DNA of 64,000 nucleotides from Aequoribacter sp049615385 (GTDB lineage Bacteria > Pseudomonadota > Gammaproteobacteria > Pseudomonadales > Halieaceae), in NCBI RefSeq assembly GCF_049615385.1, contig NZ_JBMZFL010000002.1; one strand, 5' to 3'. Numbering within the stretch: the stretch's first letter is position 1; each line of letters begins with the position of its first letter. The translations under genes were made by a program, and so were the position numbers. Positions 27,332 to 36,225 of this stretch are shown in pieces. The notes under the pieces were generated by a model that had not been told where the DNA came from, ran no database searches, and saw only the letters and a list, made by a program, of their open reading frames with translations.

Positions 27332-27889
27332 ATGCCTTACCCGTTTCACTGCCTGCGAGCGCGAGCGGTGTTAGAGCGTGGCGGGGTCATTGCCTATCCT
27401 ACCGAAGGTGTGTGGGGTTTGGGGTGCGACCCCTTTAACAAAGGAGCGGTCGAGCGTCTGCTGGCGTTAAAAAAACGACCTTGGCAAAAAGGGCTGATTG
27501 TCGCCTTGGCGAACGAGGGTGTGGCAGACACACTATTACGGACTCTGCCACAGGACCGCAAAAACACCATTAAAGCTACTTGGCCCGGTCCAAATACTTG
27601 GTTAGTGCCGCACGATGATTTGTGGCCTAGCTGGGTTACTGGCGAATCTGACTTTATCGCGTGCCGTTTGAGTGCGTACGCTGTGGTTCGTGACTTGGCT
27701 CGAGCGGCTGGCGGTGCCATTATCTCCACGTCTGCTAACCCCGCAGGACAGGCTCCGGCGATGACGGCGCAGGAGGTCAGACAATATTTTGGTCGGTCAG
27801 TGGATTTTATTATGCCCGGCTGGGTCCAAGGTTTACAGAAGCCCAGTGTAATTCGGCACGGTCTAACGGGTGAAACTCTTCGGGAGTGA
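27332..27889 (+). CDS. tsaC: Threonylcarbamoyl-AMP synthase TsaC (YrdC/RimN)
   Basis: A 185-residue YrdC-domain enzyme that makes threonylcarbamoyl-adenylate for the t6A37 modification of ANN-decoding tRNAs. Motifs are AYPTEGVWGLGCDPFN, LKKRPWQKGLI and ISTSANPAGQ. The ATG at 27332 follows the purE stop codon by four bases and uses AAAGG at the end of purE as ribosome site; the longer upstream frame overlapping purE is rejected. Length matches TsaC rather than the longer Sua5. Confidence 0.94.
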   Translation: MPYPFHCLRARAVLERGGVIAYPTEGVWGLGCDPFNKGAVERLLALKKRPWQKGLIVALANEGVADTLLRTLPQDRKNTIKATWPGPNTWLVPHDDLWPSWVTGESDFIACRLSAYAVVRDLARAAGGAIISTSANPAGQAPAMTAQEVRQYFGRSVDFIMPGWVQGLQKPSVIRHGLTGETLRE

Positions 27890-27901
27890 TAGGTCAATAC
27901 T

Positions 27902-28798
27902 ATGGATATTCGGGCGGTAAAGAACTATCTACTGAGCTTGCAAGAAGCGATTTGCAATGAATTAAGTGACCTCGATGGCGCTGAGTTCGCGACCGATGCG
28001 TGGGAGCGTCCCGAGGGAGGAGGTGGTCGCTCAAGGGTGATTTCTGATGGTGCGCTGATCGAAAAAGGCGGTGTTAATTTCTCGCACGTGCAAGGTGCAT
28101 CAATGCCCGGATCGGCCACGGCCCACCGTCCAGAACTTGCGGGTCGAAGCTTTCAGGCCATGGGTGTGTCTTTGGTTATTCATCCCAGAAACCCCTACGT
28201 ACCGACCTCGCATGCCAATGTCCGAATGTTTGTGGCCGAAAAAGAGGGCGAGGAACCTATTTGGTGGTTCGGTGGCGGTTACGATTTGACCCCTTACTAT
28301 GGGTTTGAAGAAGATTGTGTTGAGTGGCATAGAACCGCAAAGTCGGCGTGTGAGCCCTTTGGTGAGGAGTTGTACCCAAAATATAAGCGCTGGTGCGACG
28401 ATTACTTTTACTTACCCCACAGGCAAGAGCCCCGCGGTGTTGGCGGTTTGTTTTATGATGATTTGAATGAAGGTGGGTTTGAGCGTTGTTTTGATTTTAT
28501 GCGCTCGGTCGGTGATTCTTATATGCGAGCGTATCGACCCATTGTCGAGCGTCGTCGCGATATAGCTTACGGTGAACGCGAACGAGATTGGCAGCTCTAC
28601 CGTCGGGGGCGTTACGTTGAATTTAATCTGGTGTTCGATCGCGGCACTTTGTTTGGGCTGCAATCTAATGGGCGCACAGAGTCTATTTTGATGTCTTTAC
28701 CCCCTTTGGTTCGATGGGAATACGCGTATGAACCGGACGCGGGGTCACCGGAAGCAGATTTATTGTCTAAATACTTGATCTCGAAAGAGTGGGTATAG
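27902..28798 (+). CDS. hemF: Oxygen-dependent coproporphyrinogen-III oxidase
   Basis: A 298-residue cytoplasmic enzyme of heme synthesis that oxidatively decarboxylates coproporphyrinogen III using O2. Family blocks seen are GGGGRSRVISDG, HANVRMFVAEK, WWFGGGYDLTPYY and RRGRYVEFNLVFDRGT. It lies 12 bases after tsaC and two bases before aroE, so it is part of the same run. Presence of the aerobic enzyme fits an aerobic lifestyle and the heme demand of the cox genes downstream. Confidence 0.97.
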   Translation: MDIRAVKNYLLSLQEAICNELSDLDGAEFATDAWERPEGGGGRSRVISDGALIEKGGVNFSHVQGASMPGSATAHRPELAGRSFQAMGVSLVIHPRNPYVPTSHANVRMFVAEKEGEEPIWWFGGGYDLTPYYGFEEDCVEWHRTAKSACEPFGEELYPKYKRWCDDYFYLPHRQEPRGVGGLFYDDLNEGGFERCFDFMRSVGDSYMRAYRPIVERRRDIAYGERERDWQLYRRGRYVEFNLVFDRGTLFGLQSNGRTESILMSLPPLVRWEYAYEPDAGSPEADLLSKYLISKEWV

Positions 28799-28800
28799 CT

Positions 28801-29658
28801 ATGAGCGATGACACGAGGACGGTGGTTGATCAGCGAAAGTATGCGGTGTTTGGTAATCCGATCAAACAAAGCCGCTCTCCGTTTATCCACGCAGAATTTG
28901 CGAAACAAACTGGGATGTCATTTCAGTATCGGGCTATTCGCGTTGAACTGGACGACTTCGAGCGCTCAGTGATCGATTTTTTTAAAGCGGGTGGGTCGGG
29001 GCTCAATGTCACCGTGCCATTTAAAGAGCAGGCTTACCAGTTGGCTTCGCGTCACAGCGCCAGAGCTGTTAGAGCAAAGGCCTGCAACACACTGAAACCC
29101 GATGGCGACGGCGTTTATGGCGATAACACTGACGGCATCGGTTTAATACGAGACATGGTCGCAAATCACGGTTGGAATTTGCGAGGCGCACGGGTTTTAT
29201 TGCTGGGCGCAGGTGGCGCCGCACGCGGTGTCATGGAGCCTTTACTCCGCGAGAGCCCTGAATGTTTGGTGGTGGCAAATCGAACACTTACCAAAGCAGA
29301 GACCTTGGCGCAAGAATTTGCAGACTTAGGTAAGGTGTGGGCGAGAGATTTAACGGATCTCAGTGCTGAACTGGCGTTTGACGTGATCATCAACGCCACC
29401 AGTGCAGGCCTAAAAGGCGAAACGCCTGACTTGCCCGACTCTTTATTGGGTGACCGCTGTTGTTGCTACGACATGGTGTATGGCGCTGAGCCTACCGCAT
29501 TCATGCGTTGGGCCGCAGAGAACGCTGCGTGGGCGGTTTCTGATGGCCTGGGCATGCTGGTCGAGCAGGCGGCGGAGAGTTTTTACATATGGCATCAAGA
29601 GCGGCCCGATACTGCGAGCGTGATTAATCATCTTCGGGGCTCTTTAGCGGCAGCTTAG
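28801..29658 (+). CDS. aroE: Shikimate dehydrogenase (NADP+)
   Basis: A 285-residue enzyme that reduces 3-dehydroshikimate in aromatic amino acid synthesis. The substrate-binding NPIKQSRSPFIH and NVTVPFKE, with the catalytic Lys, and the NADP-binding GAGGAARGVM are present. The ATG at 28801 follows the hemF stop by two bases; a GTG upstream that overlaps hemF is less likely. The gene is convergent with the carbonic-anhydrase-like gene. Confidence 0.96.
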   Translation: MSDDTRTVVDQRKYAVFGNPIKQSRSPFIHAEFAKQTGMSFQYRAIRVELDDFERSVIDFFKAGGSGLNVTVPFKEQAYQLASRHSARAVRAKACNTLKPDGDGVYGDNTDGIGLIRDMVANHGWNLRGARVLLLGAGGAARGVMEPLLRESPECLVVANRTLTKAETLAQEFADLGKVWARDLTDLSAELAFDVIINATSAGLKGETPDLPDSLLGDRCCCYDMVYGAEPTAFMRWAAENAAWAVSDGLGMLVEQAAESFYIWHQERPDTASVINHLRGSLAAA

Positions 29659-29662
29659 GCGG

Positions 29663-30217
29663 CTACCAATCGTAACCGCAGCCGTACTCCTCGATATGCT
29701 CATCTTTAAGGCGCACGTAATTGCCCGCGCTGTAGGTGAAAAAGTCGCGCTCTTTTTGTTTTAAGGGCCGAATTTGCTTGGCGGGTGAACCCGCATACAT
29801 GTAGCCGCTTTCGAGCGTTTTGCCGGGCGTCACCAATGCGCCGGCGGCCACGACGACCTCGTCTTCTACGATAGCGCCGTCCATCACGATTGCACCCATT
29901 CCAATGAGTACGCGATTACCAATCGTGCAGCCGTGTAAGGTGACGCTATGACCAATAGTCACATCTTCACCAATAATGAGTGGCCACCCGTCGGGATTGA
30001 AGGGGCCGGCGTGGGTGATATGCAACACGCTGTTGTCTTGTACGCTGGTCCTGGCGCCAATACGAATTCGGTGCATATCACCGCGAACTGATACTTGTGG
30101 CCAAACACTGACGTCATCGCCAAGCTCTACGTCCCCGAGGACCACAGCACTTTTATCAACAAACACTCGCTTACCAAGCTTTGGTGTCCACTGTTTAAAT
30201 TTTCGAACTGCTGCCAT
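29663..30217 (-). CDS. Gamma-class carbonic anhydrase-like hexapeptide-repeat protein (YrdA type)
   Basis: A 184-residue left-handed beta-helix protein. Hexapeptide repeats run from about residue 25 to 145 (VVLGDVELGDDVSVW, VIIGH-like blocks), and metal-ligand histidines are seen in LHITHAG and IGHSVTLHGC. The ATG at 30217 has GAGG upstream; the open frame extends 12 codons further without support. Related proteins (YrdA, PaaY) bind zinc, but many lack strong carbonic anhydrase activity, so the substrate is uncertain. Confidence 0.85.
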   Translation of the reverse strand: MAAVRKFKQWTPKLGKRVFVDKSAVVLGDVELGDDVSVWPQVSVRGDMHRIRIGARTSVQDNSVLHITHAGPFNPDGWPLIIGEDVTIGHSVTLHGCTIGNRVLIGMGAIVMDGAIVEDEVVVAAGALVTPGKTLESGYMYAGSPAKQIRPLKQKERDFFTYSAGNYVRLKDEHIEEYGCGYDW

Positions 30218-30267
30218 ATACCTCACACCTTTCAGAAACGCTACACTGTACAAAACAGGAGGATACT

Positions 30268-30516
30268 ATGAGTCGACGTCGTTTTATAGCGGGAGCCGTG
30301 TGCCCACGATGTGCAAAAATGGATACTATTGTGGTCGATATGGACGCGGATTTACGAGAATGCGTAGACTGCGGTTTTCAAGAAGCGCGGCCCCAAGCCC
30401 CAGGCCCCTCAGAATTGCCGACTCGTGTGAGCCGGGGTCTGTCGCGTCGTACCGAAACCCCGGCTGAACCCGTCCGCTTAATGGATCCCCCTCTTGGTGC
30501 AAAAAAAGATTCTTAA
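30268..30516 (+). CDS. YheV-type putative zinc-ribbon protein (DUF2387)
   Basis: An 82-residue protein beginning with RRRFIAGAVCPRCAKMDT and continuing with RECVDCGFQE. The four cysteines in two CxxC pairs (residues about 13, 16, 33, 36) make a zinc ribbon of the kind found in YheV/DUF2387 proteins. The C-terminal half is proline/arginine-rich and looks disordered. GGAGG lies eight bases before the ATG. Function is unknown. Confidence 0.8.
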   Translation: MSRRRFIAGAVCPRCAKMDTIVVDMDADLRECVDCGFQEARPQAPGPSELPTRVSRGLSRRTETPAEPVRLMDPPLGAKKDS

Positions 30517-30828
30517 CACGATTTGTACAAGCTTCTTGCTGTCGGAACATTCTAATACATTAAACAACGATATATGGTGTTCGTCCCTTGTGTATCTACC
30601 TACATATAGGGATTTGGCGGCTCACTCGTGACTCGGCAAAAAAGTTGATCTGAATCAGGCTCTTAGTGTTTTTCGTTGAAACATCGTCTATAATCTCCGC
30701 GCTGCGCGATCTATCAGTTTCCACAGGCTGTGGTCGTGTACCGTGTTTGATGTCGCGAGGCGCTTCAGGTGTCGTAATGGGGAGCGGGGTCAACGCCAAA
30801 CAAAATTAATTTACGGAGACACAGCAGA
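30517..30828. other. Intergenic region upstream of the cox cluster
   Basis: 312 bases without a supportable gene; a 67-codon minus-strand frame at 30596-30799 has no family features. The region holds an Fnr/Anr-like palindrome (30645-30658) and a TATAAT (30689-30694), described separately. CGGAG just before 30829 serves as ribosome site for coxB. Confidence 0.6.
30645..30694 (+). promoter_or_regulatory. Candidate Anr/Fnr box and -10 element upstream of coxB
   Basis: TTGATCTGAATCAG (30645-30658) matches the Fnr/Anr consensus TTGAT-N4-ATCAA at nine of ten positions. A perfect TATAAT lies at 30689-30694 without a good -35 hexamer. With transcription starting near 30701 the box would be centred close to -50. 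Redox control of this oxidase is inferred only. Confidence 0.4.
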
Positions 30829-31983
30829 ATGGGTTTCATAATTGAGCGACTGCGCGCAAAAGTAGGATACGCCGCCGCCTTGATTGCCACCGCGCTGAGC
30901 GGCGGAGCTTTGGCCTCGGGGTCAAAGGTCAATCAAATGGACATGTCACCAGGCGTGACAAGTGCGGGGCAGGCAATTTACGACCTTCATAGCGCAATTT
31001 TATGGATTTGCGTTGCGATCGGGGTGGTCGTATTTGGGGTGATGTTTTATTCCATCATTTACCACCGCAAGTCGCGCGGCCACAAGGCTTCAAATTTTCA
31101 TGAGAGCACCACGGTTGAAATCGCCTGGACGGTGGTACCGTTCCTAATCTTGATCGGTATGGCCGTGCCTGCCACTTCAACGCTGATCCATATCTACGAC
31201 ACTGAAGACGCGGAAATGGACATCCTGATTACAGGCTATCAGTGGAAGTGGAAGTACGAGTACTTGAATGACAACGGCGAAAACGTCTCGTTCTTCAGTA
31301 ATCTGCGTACCCCTCAAGACGAAATTTACAACACGGATGAGAAGGGTGAGCACTACTTGCTCGAAGTTGACGAACCCGTTGTAATCCCAGTCGATACTAA
31401 AGTCCGCTTTCTTGTCACAGCCAACGATGTAATCCACTCTTGGTGGGTGCCCGAGCTTGCTGTGAAGCGCGACGCGATCCCCGGTTTCGTCAACGAAACG
31501 TGGACAAAAGCGGAAGAGATTGGCATTTATCGCGGTCAGTGTGCCGAGCTGTGCGGCAAAGACCATGGCTTTATGCCTGTTGTTGTGAACGTGGTCTCAA
31601 AAGAAGATTACGCAGCATGGCTCGAGAAAAAGCAGGCCGAGGCAGCTGAAATCAAAGCGCTGATGGCACAGACTTTCACGATGGATGAGCTGGTCGCTCG
31701 AGGCAAGAACGTTTACCAAGGTTACTGCGCTGCATGTCACGGCATGAACGGCGAAGGCGGCTTGGGTAATGCAATCGCTGGCAGCGGCATCGCAACCGGC
31801 GACCTAACCAAGCATCTCGATATTGGTGTGAACGGTGTTCCCGGAACAGCGATGCAGGCCTTTGGTGGCCAGATGAACGACGTTGATATGGCGGCAGTTA
31901 TCACCTATCAGCGCAACGCATTCGGAAATAATATGGGCGATATGGTTCAGCCCATCGATGTATTCAATCACAAGAAAGGCTAA
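30829..31983 (+). CDS. coxB: Cytochrome c oxidase subunit II with fused cytochrome c domain
   Basis: A 384-residue subunit II of a heme-copper oxidase. After a signal-like N-terminus (to about 30) come two transmembrane helices (about 52-78 and 98-122), then the CuA cupredoxin domain with ligands His203, Cys238, Glu240, Cys242, His246 and Met249. A C-terminal cytochrome c domain has the heme motif CAACH at 300-304. The caa3/aa3-type fusion takes electrons from soluble cytochromes such as c4 or c5, whose genes are 11 kb downstream. Confidence 0.95.
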   Translation: MGFIIERLRAKVGYAAALIATALSGGALASGSKVNQMDMSPGVTSAGQAIYDLHSAILWICVAIGVVVFGVMFYSIIYHRKSRGHKASNFHESTTVEIAWTVVPFLILIGMAVPATSTLIHIYDTEDAEMDILITGYQWKWKYEYLNDNGENVSFFSNLRTPQDEIYNTDEKGEHYLLEVDEPVVIPVDTKVRFLVTANDVIHSWWVPELAVKRDAIPGFVNETWTKAEEIGIYRGQCAELCGKDHGFMPVVVNVVSKEDYAAWLEKKQAEAAEIKALMAQTFTMDELVARGKNVYQGYCAACHGMNGEGGLGNAIAGSGIATGDLTKHLDIGVNGVPGTAMQAFGGQMNDVDMAAVITYQRNAFGNNMGDMVQPIDVFNHKKG

Positions 31984-32000
31984 GCGGAGAGGTTACTCAA

Positions 32001-33563
32001 ATGGGAGATCATCATCACGGCCCAGCTAAAGGGCTCTCTCGGTGGCTATTTACCACCAACCATAAAGATATTGGAACCATGTACCTGTGGTTCTCATTTG
32101 CGATGTTTATTTTGGGTGGCGCCTTCGCCATGATCATTCGTGCCGAGCTATTCCAGCCCGGCATGCAGTTGGTCGAGCCTGCGTTCTTCAACCAGATGAC
32201 GACCCTGCACGGTCTAATCATGGTGTTTGGGGCGATTATGCCTTCCTTTGTTGGCTTGGCAAACTGGATGATTCCGATGATGATCGGTGCACCAGATATG
32301 GCCTTGCCTCGTATGAATAACTGGTCATTTTGGATTTTGCCACCGGCATTCCTGATTCTGGCTAGCACTTTGTTCATGGAGGGGGGGGCGCCCGCGTTTG
32401 GATGGACGTTCTATGCGCCATTGTCAACGACTTACGCGCCGCCATCAGTGACTTACTTCATCTTCTCAATCCACGTGTTGGGTCTGTCTTCTATCATGGG
32501 TGCAATTAATATTATTGCCACCATTATGAATATGCGCGCGCCCGGCATGACCTACATGAAGATGCCTTTGTTCGTTTGGACATGGTTGATCACTGCATTT
32601 TTGTTGGTTGCGGTTATGCCTGTGCTTGCGGGTGCAGTGACTATGATGCTGATGGATATCCACTTTGGCACGAGCTTCTTCTCGGCAGCGGGTGGTGGCG
32701 ATCCGGTTTTGTTCCAGCACATCTTCTGGTTCTTTGGTCACCCTGAAGTGTACATCATCATCCTGCCGGCTTTTGGTGTGGTGTCGCAGATTATCCCTGC
32801 GTTCTCTCGCAAGCCTTTGTTCGGTTACGCTTCGATGGTTTATGCCACAGCTGCGATTGCCTTCCTATCGTTCATCGTATGGGCGCACCACATGTACACC
32901 GTTGGCATGCCGATTGCTGGTGAGTTGTTCTTCATGTACGCCACCATGCTGATTGCTGTGCCAACCGGTGTTAAGGTCTTCAACTGGATCACCACCATGT
33001 GGCGTGGCTCCATGACGTTTGAGACCCCCATGCTGTTCTGCATTGGTTTCTTGGTGCTATTCACTATCGGTGGTTTCACGGGTTTGATGCTTTCAATTGC
33101 ACCTGCTGACTTCCAGTACCACGATAGCTACTTTGTGGTGGCTCACTTCCACTATGTGATGGTGGCTGGTGCGGTATTCAGCATGACTGCCGCGGTTTAC
33201 TACTGGTTGCCCAAATGGTGTGGCCGTATGTACAACGAAACCATGGGTAAAACGCATTTTTGGATCTCGTTTGTTGGCTTCAACATCACGTTCTTCCCTC
33301 AGCACTTCGTGGGTCTAGCGGGTATGCCACGTCGTATTCCCGATTATGCACTTCAGTTTGCTGACTTTAATATGATGTCGAGTATTGGTGCCTTCATTTA
33401 CGGCGCGTCACAGATTATGTTCTTGTACAACGTGATCGCGACCATCGTAGCGGGCAAGCCAACAAGCGAAGAAAAAGTGTGGGACGGTGCCGAGGGTCTG
33501 GAGTGGACAGTCGCAACACCAGCGCCTTACCACACCTTTGAAACACCGCCAGCAATTCGTTAA
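32001..33563 (+). CDS. coxA: Cytochrome c oxidase subunit I (aa3 type)
   Basis: A 520-residue catalytic subunit with twelve hydrophobic segments. Key blocks are FWFFGHPEVYI (His-Tyr cross-link and CuB ligand), WAHHMYTVG (the paired His CuB ligands) and VVAHFHYVM (heme ligands). GPxxGGSxx is replaced in the usual way around residue 350. It reduces O2 to water and pumps protons. It follows coxB by 17 bases and is in the same operon. Confidence 0.97.
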   Translation: MGDHHHGPAKGLSRWLFTTNHKDIGTMYLWFSFAMFILGGAFAMIIRAELFQPGMQLVEPAFFNQMTTLHGLIMVFGAIMPSFVGLANWMIPMMIGAPDMALPRMNNWSFWILPPAFLILASTLFMEGGAPAFGWTFYAPLSTTYAPPSVTYFIFSIHVLGLSSIMGAINIIATIMNMRAPGMTYMKMPLFVWTWLITAFLLVAVMPVLAGAVTMMLMDIHFGTSFFSAAGGGDPVLFQHIFWFFGHPEVYIIILPAFGVVSQIIPAFSRKPLFGYASMVYATAAIAFLSFIVWAHHMYTVGMPIAGELFFMYATMLIAVPTGVKVFNWITTMWRGSMTFETPMLFCIGFLVLFTIGGFTGLMLSIAPADFQYHDSYFVVAHFHYVMVAGAVFSMTAAVYYWLPKWCGRMYNETMGKTHFWISFVGFNITFFPQHFVGLAGMPRRIPDYALQFADFNMMSSIGAFIYGASQIMFLYNVIATIVAGKPTSEEKVWDGAEGLEWTVATPAPYHTFETPPAIR

Positions 33564-33581
33564 TTCGGAGGCAACTTTACG

Positions 33582-34142
33582 ATGATTCGTGTAAGCAAAA
33601 ATCCTACGATCGACACCTCGGCTAAGTTAGCCGTGGTGGCGGTTGCCATGTTTGCGTTCGTTTTTGTCGTAATGGTGCCTCTGTACAACGTGTTGTGCGA
33701 TGCACTGGGTATTAACGGAAAGACGGATGGAACTCAGTACACGGCGGTCCCCGTAGCTGTAGACGAATCCCGAACCATTACGGTCCAGTTCGTCGCGACT
33801 AACAACGAGGGTATGCCGTGGGAGTTTGGTCCCGCGGTTACTGCGATGAAAGTGCATCCCGGTGCAGTCAACGACACGGTGTTTCACGCTCGCAATCCTT
33901 TATCCAAGGATATGGTTGCGCAGGCGATACCCAGTATATCGCCGTCGCGTGCCGTTAAATATTTTCATAAGACGGAGTGCTTTTGCTTCAATCAGCAGCC
34001 GCTTGAAGCAAATATGAACGCGGAAATGCCATTGCAGTTCATCGTTGACCAAGATTTACCCAAAGACATACAGACAATCACCTTGTCTTATACGATTTTT
34101 GATGTAACCGATGCCGTTAACGGAAGCGTGGCGGCTCGGTAA
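33582..34142 (+). CDS. ctaG: Cytochrome c oxidase assembly protein CtaG (Cox11 family)
   Basis: A 186-residue protein with one N-terminal membrane helix (about 15-38) and a periplasmic copper-binding domain that carries the invariant CFCF motif (in TECFCFNQQ). It delivers copper to the CuB site of subunit I. Place between coxA and coxC is standard for Pseudomonas-type clusters. Confidence 0.95.
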   Translation: MIRVSKNPTIDTSAKLAVVAVAMFAFVFVVMVPLYNVLCDALGINGKTDGTQYTAVPVAVDESRTITVQFVATNNEGMPWEFGPAVTAMKVHPGAVNDTVFHARNPLSKDMVAQAIPSISPSRAVKYFHKTECFCFNQQPLEANMNAEMPLQFIVDQDLPKDIQTITLSYTIFDVTDAVNGSVAAR

Positions 34143-34189
34143 TTCGCTTACCCAGGGGGTGGGGCGTTTCGGTTTCAGGGAGAAACATA

Positions 34190-35152
34190 ATGAGTGACCA
34201 AGTAACACAGCACGAGAAGTATTACGTGCCCGAAAAGAGCGCAATGGCGGTTCTCGCTACTGTTGGCTTGATTTTAAGCACCTTTGGTGCCGCGACTGCG
34301 ATGAACCAAGCGACGTTCGGTGATGGAGAAGCTTCTTACACCACAATGTACGTCGGCTTGTGTATTTTCGCCGCCGTGCTTTTTAGCTGGTTCAAAACTG
34401 CAATACAAGAAAACATTGCGGGAATGAACTCAGCGCAGCTCAAAAAATCGTACGTTATCGGGATGTTTTGGTTCATCTTCTCTGAAGTGATGTTTTTCGC
34501 AGCGTTCTTCGGTGCGCTATTTTACGTGCGAACGCTTGCCGGCCCATGGCTTGCTGGCCAGGGTGAAGGCGGAACTTGGAACCACCTGCTCTGGGAAGGT
34601 TTTGAGTACAGCTGGCCAATGATGCAGACACCCCAGGAAGCAGTGGGTGGCGTTGGTAATCAGTTAATAGCCAACATGGGCACTTTTACCAGCGCTGAAA
34701 AATCGATGGACTTTTCAGAGGTGAGCGCCTGGTACTTGTGGCTTCCTATGTGGAACACCATCGTTCTCTTGACCTCAAGCGCCACCGTTCACATCGCGCA
34801 CGAAGGTCTGCTGTCGGGTAACAAGAAGCGTTTTAACCTATGGCTCGGCATCAGTGTCGCCCTTGGTATTTTATTCGTTGGCTTGCAAATCTTAGAGTAC
34901 TACGAGGCGTATGCTCACTATGGTTTGACCCTGAATTCAGGCATTTACGGTTCTACCTTCTTTATGTTGACGGGTTTCCATGGTTTTCACGTGGTCATGG
35001 GTACCGTCATGTTGGCAATTCAGCTTTACCGGTCTGTGGTTGCAGGTCACTTCAGCGCCGACGACCATTTCGGCTTTGAAGCGTCATCGTGGTACTGGCA
35101 CTTTGTTGATGTCGTGTGGGTTGGACTGTTTTTGTTCGTCTACATCATTTAG
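34190..35152 (+). CDS. coxC: Cytochrome c oxidase subunit III
   Basis: A 320-residue integral membrane protein of the CoxC/CyoC family. Family blocks are WFIFSEVMFFAAFFGALF, NTIVLLTSSATVHIAHE and LTGFHGFHVVMGT with the ending WHFVDVVWVGLF. The spacing and order follow the cluster. A convergent small gene (DUF2909) begins four bases after its stop codon. Confidence 0.96.
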   Translation: MSDQVTQHEKYYVPEKSAMAVLATVGLILSTFGAATAMNQATFGDGEASYTTMYVGLCIFAAVLFSWFKTAIQENIAGMNSAQLKKSYVIGMFWFIFSEVMFFAAFFGALFYVRTLAGPWLAGQGEGGTWNHLLWEGFEYSWPMMQTPQEAVGGVGNQLIANMGTFTSAEKSMDFSEVSAWYLWLPMWNTIVLLTSSATVHIAHEGLLSGNKKRFNLWLGISVALGILFVGLQILEYYEAYAHYGLTLNSGIYGSTFFMLTGFHGFHVVMGTVMLAIQLYRSVVAGHFSADDHFGFEASSWYWHFVDVVWVGLFLFVYII

Positions 35153-35156
35153 TCAG

Positions 35157-35396
35157 TTACTTTGTCTGGCCCGCTTGCGGGCCAGCATCCCACGGGTTGC
35201 GGTGACCCAATTGTCCTGATGCAACGCCGTACACAATGACGCAAATGAGCGCAATCGCGAGCGTGAGGCGCGTACCCAATGAGTGGAACGTTCTTCGTTT
35301 GTTCTTATCTCCTTGATCTGTCATCAGAAAGTAAAATCCACTGCCAAGACTGGCCACAAGCGCTACCATTAGCACCGCGATGATTATTTTGAGCAT
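35157..35396 (-). CDS. DUF2909 small twin-helix membrane protein
   Basis: A 79-residue protein with two hydrophobic helices (about 4-24 and 45-62) joined by a basic loop (DQGDKNKRRTFHSLGTRLT). This is the DUF2909 pattern, a gene regularly found on the opposite strand between coxC and the SURF1 gene in Pseudomonas relatives. The role is unknown; an oxidase accessory role is inferred from the conserved place. Its 3' end codes through a perfect palindrome (35166-35185). Confidence 0.85.
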   Translation of the reverse strand: MLKIIIAVLMVALVASLGSGFYFLMTDQGDKNKRRTFHSLGTRLTLAIALICVIVYGVASGQLGHRNPWDAGPQAGQTK

Positions 35397-35480
35397 AAAG
35401 AGTACCCTTGACGAATATGGTTGCCAGTATAGCGGACTCTGTACCTATGCGCTCAGCTTCTGAACTGCAGGGCTAAAGCG

Positions 35481-36224
35481 ATGCCTAGACTACGTTTTGA
35501 CTTCGAATGGCGACTAACCTTATTTGTCGCAGTAGCATTGCCTATTTTTTTGGCTCTAGGTTTTTGGCAGCTAGGACGTGCAGATGAGAAACGCGCTCTC
35601 GCGGCAAATGCTGTTGTGAAGGATGCTGCACCCGCACTAGCGCCAACGCAACTTATCGACTTGGACACAGATGATCTGTCAGGTCGGAAAATCAGGTTAT
35701 CAGGTGCGTATATGCCGCGCGTATTTTTGTTGGATAACCAAATCAAAAATGGGCGATTTGGCAATGACGTCGTTCAGTTATTTCGGGCTGAAAATGACCA
35801 AGTTTACTTTGTTAATCGAGGCTGGGTGCCGGCAGATCCCGCGCGACAGCGATCCACCCAGATACCCCAGCGCCCAACGGTGACAGCAATCGAGGGCCGT
35901 ATCTATGTCCCTCCGGGGAAACCTTATTTGCTAGAGTCTGACACCTTAGATCCGAACTCGCCTTTGGTAGTGATTCAATCGGTCGATATAGAGTCGCTAA
36001 GCACCCTAGTCACGGGCGGTTCGGTGGTGTTTCCCCATCTAGTGCGCTTATTATCTGACGATCCCACTGCATTTGATGCATCTTGGCCGGTGGTCAATAT
36101 TTCCGATGCCAAGCACATAGGCTATGCCATACAATGGTTCAGCATGGCCTTTGTGTTGGCTCTTCTATTTATTCATCGGTCGAGTAACGTCTGGGCCTTA
36201 CTTCGTGGTAAAAACGAGGATTGA
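35481..36224 (+). CDS. SURF1 family cytochrome oxidase assembly protein
   Basis: A 247-residue protein with N- and C-terminal membrane helices (about 13-30 and 213-232) around a periplasmic domain. Family blocks are LGFWQLGRADEKRAL, DNQIKNGRFGNDVVQLF, VNRGWVPAD and HIGYAIQWFSMA. SURF1 helps heme a insertion into subunit I. It is divergent from the DUF2909 gene and begins the second half of the cluster. Confidence 0.94.
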   Translation: MPRLRFDFEWRLTLFVAVALPIFLALGFWQLGRADEKRALAANAVVKDAAPALAPTQLIDLDTDDLSGRKIRLSGAYMPRVFLLDNQIKNGRFGNDVVQLFRAENDQVYFVNRGWVPADPARQRSTQIPQRPTVTAIEGRIYVPPGKPYLLESDTLDPNSPLVVIQSVDIESLSTLVTGGSVVFPHLVRLLSDDPTAFDASWPVVNISDAKHIGYAIQWFSMAFVLALLFIHRSSNVWALLRGKNED

Positions 36225-36225
36225 T

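Noticed and set aside
27394..27897. A 167-codon minus-strand frame inside tsaC
   Set aside because: Antisense to a well-conserved gene, without a start signal.
30596..30799. A 67-codon minus-strand frame in the cox upstream region
   Set aside because: No ribosome site or homology features; the region looks regulatory.
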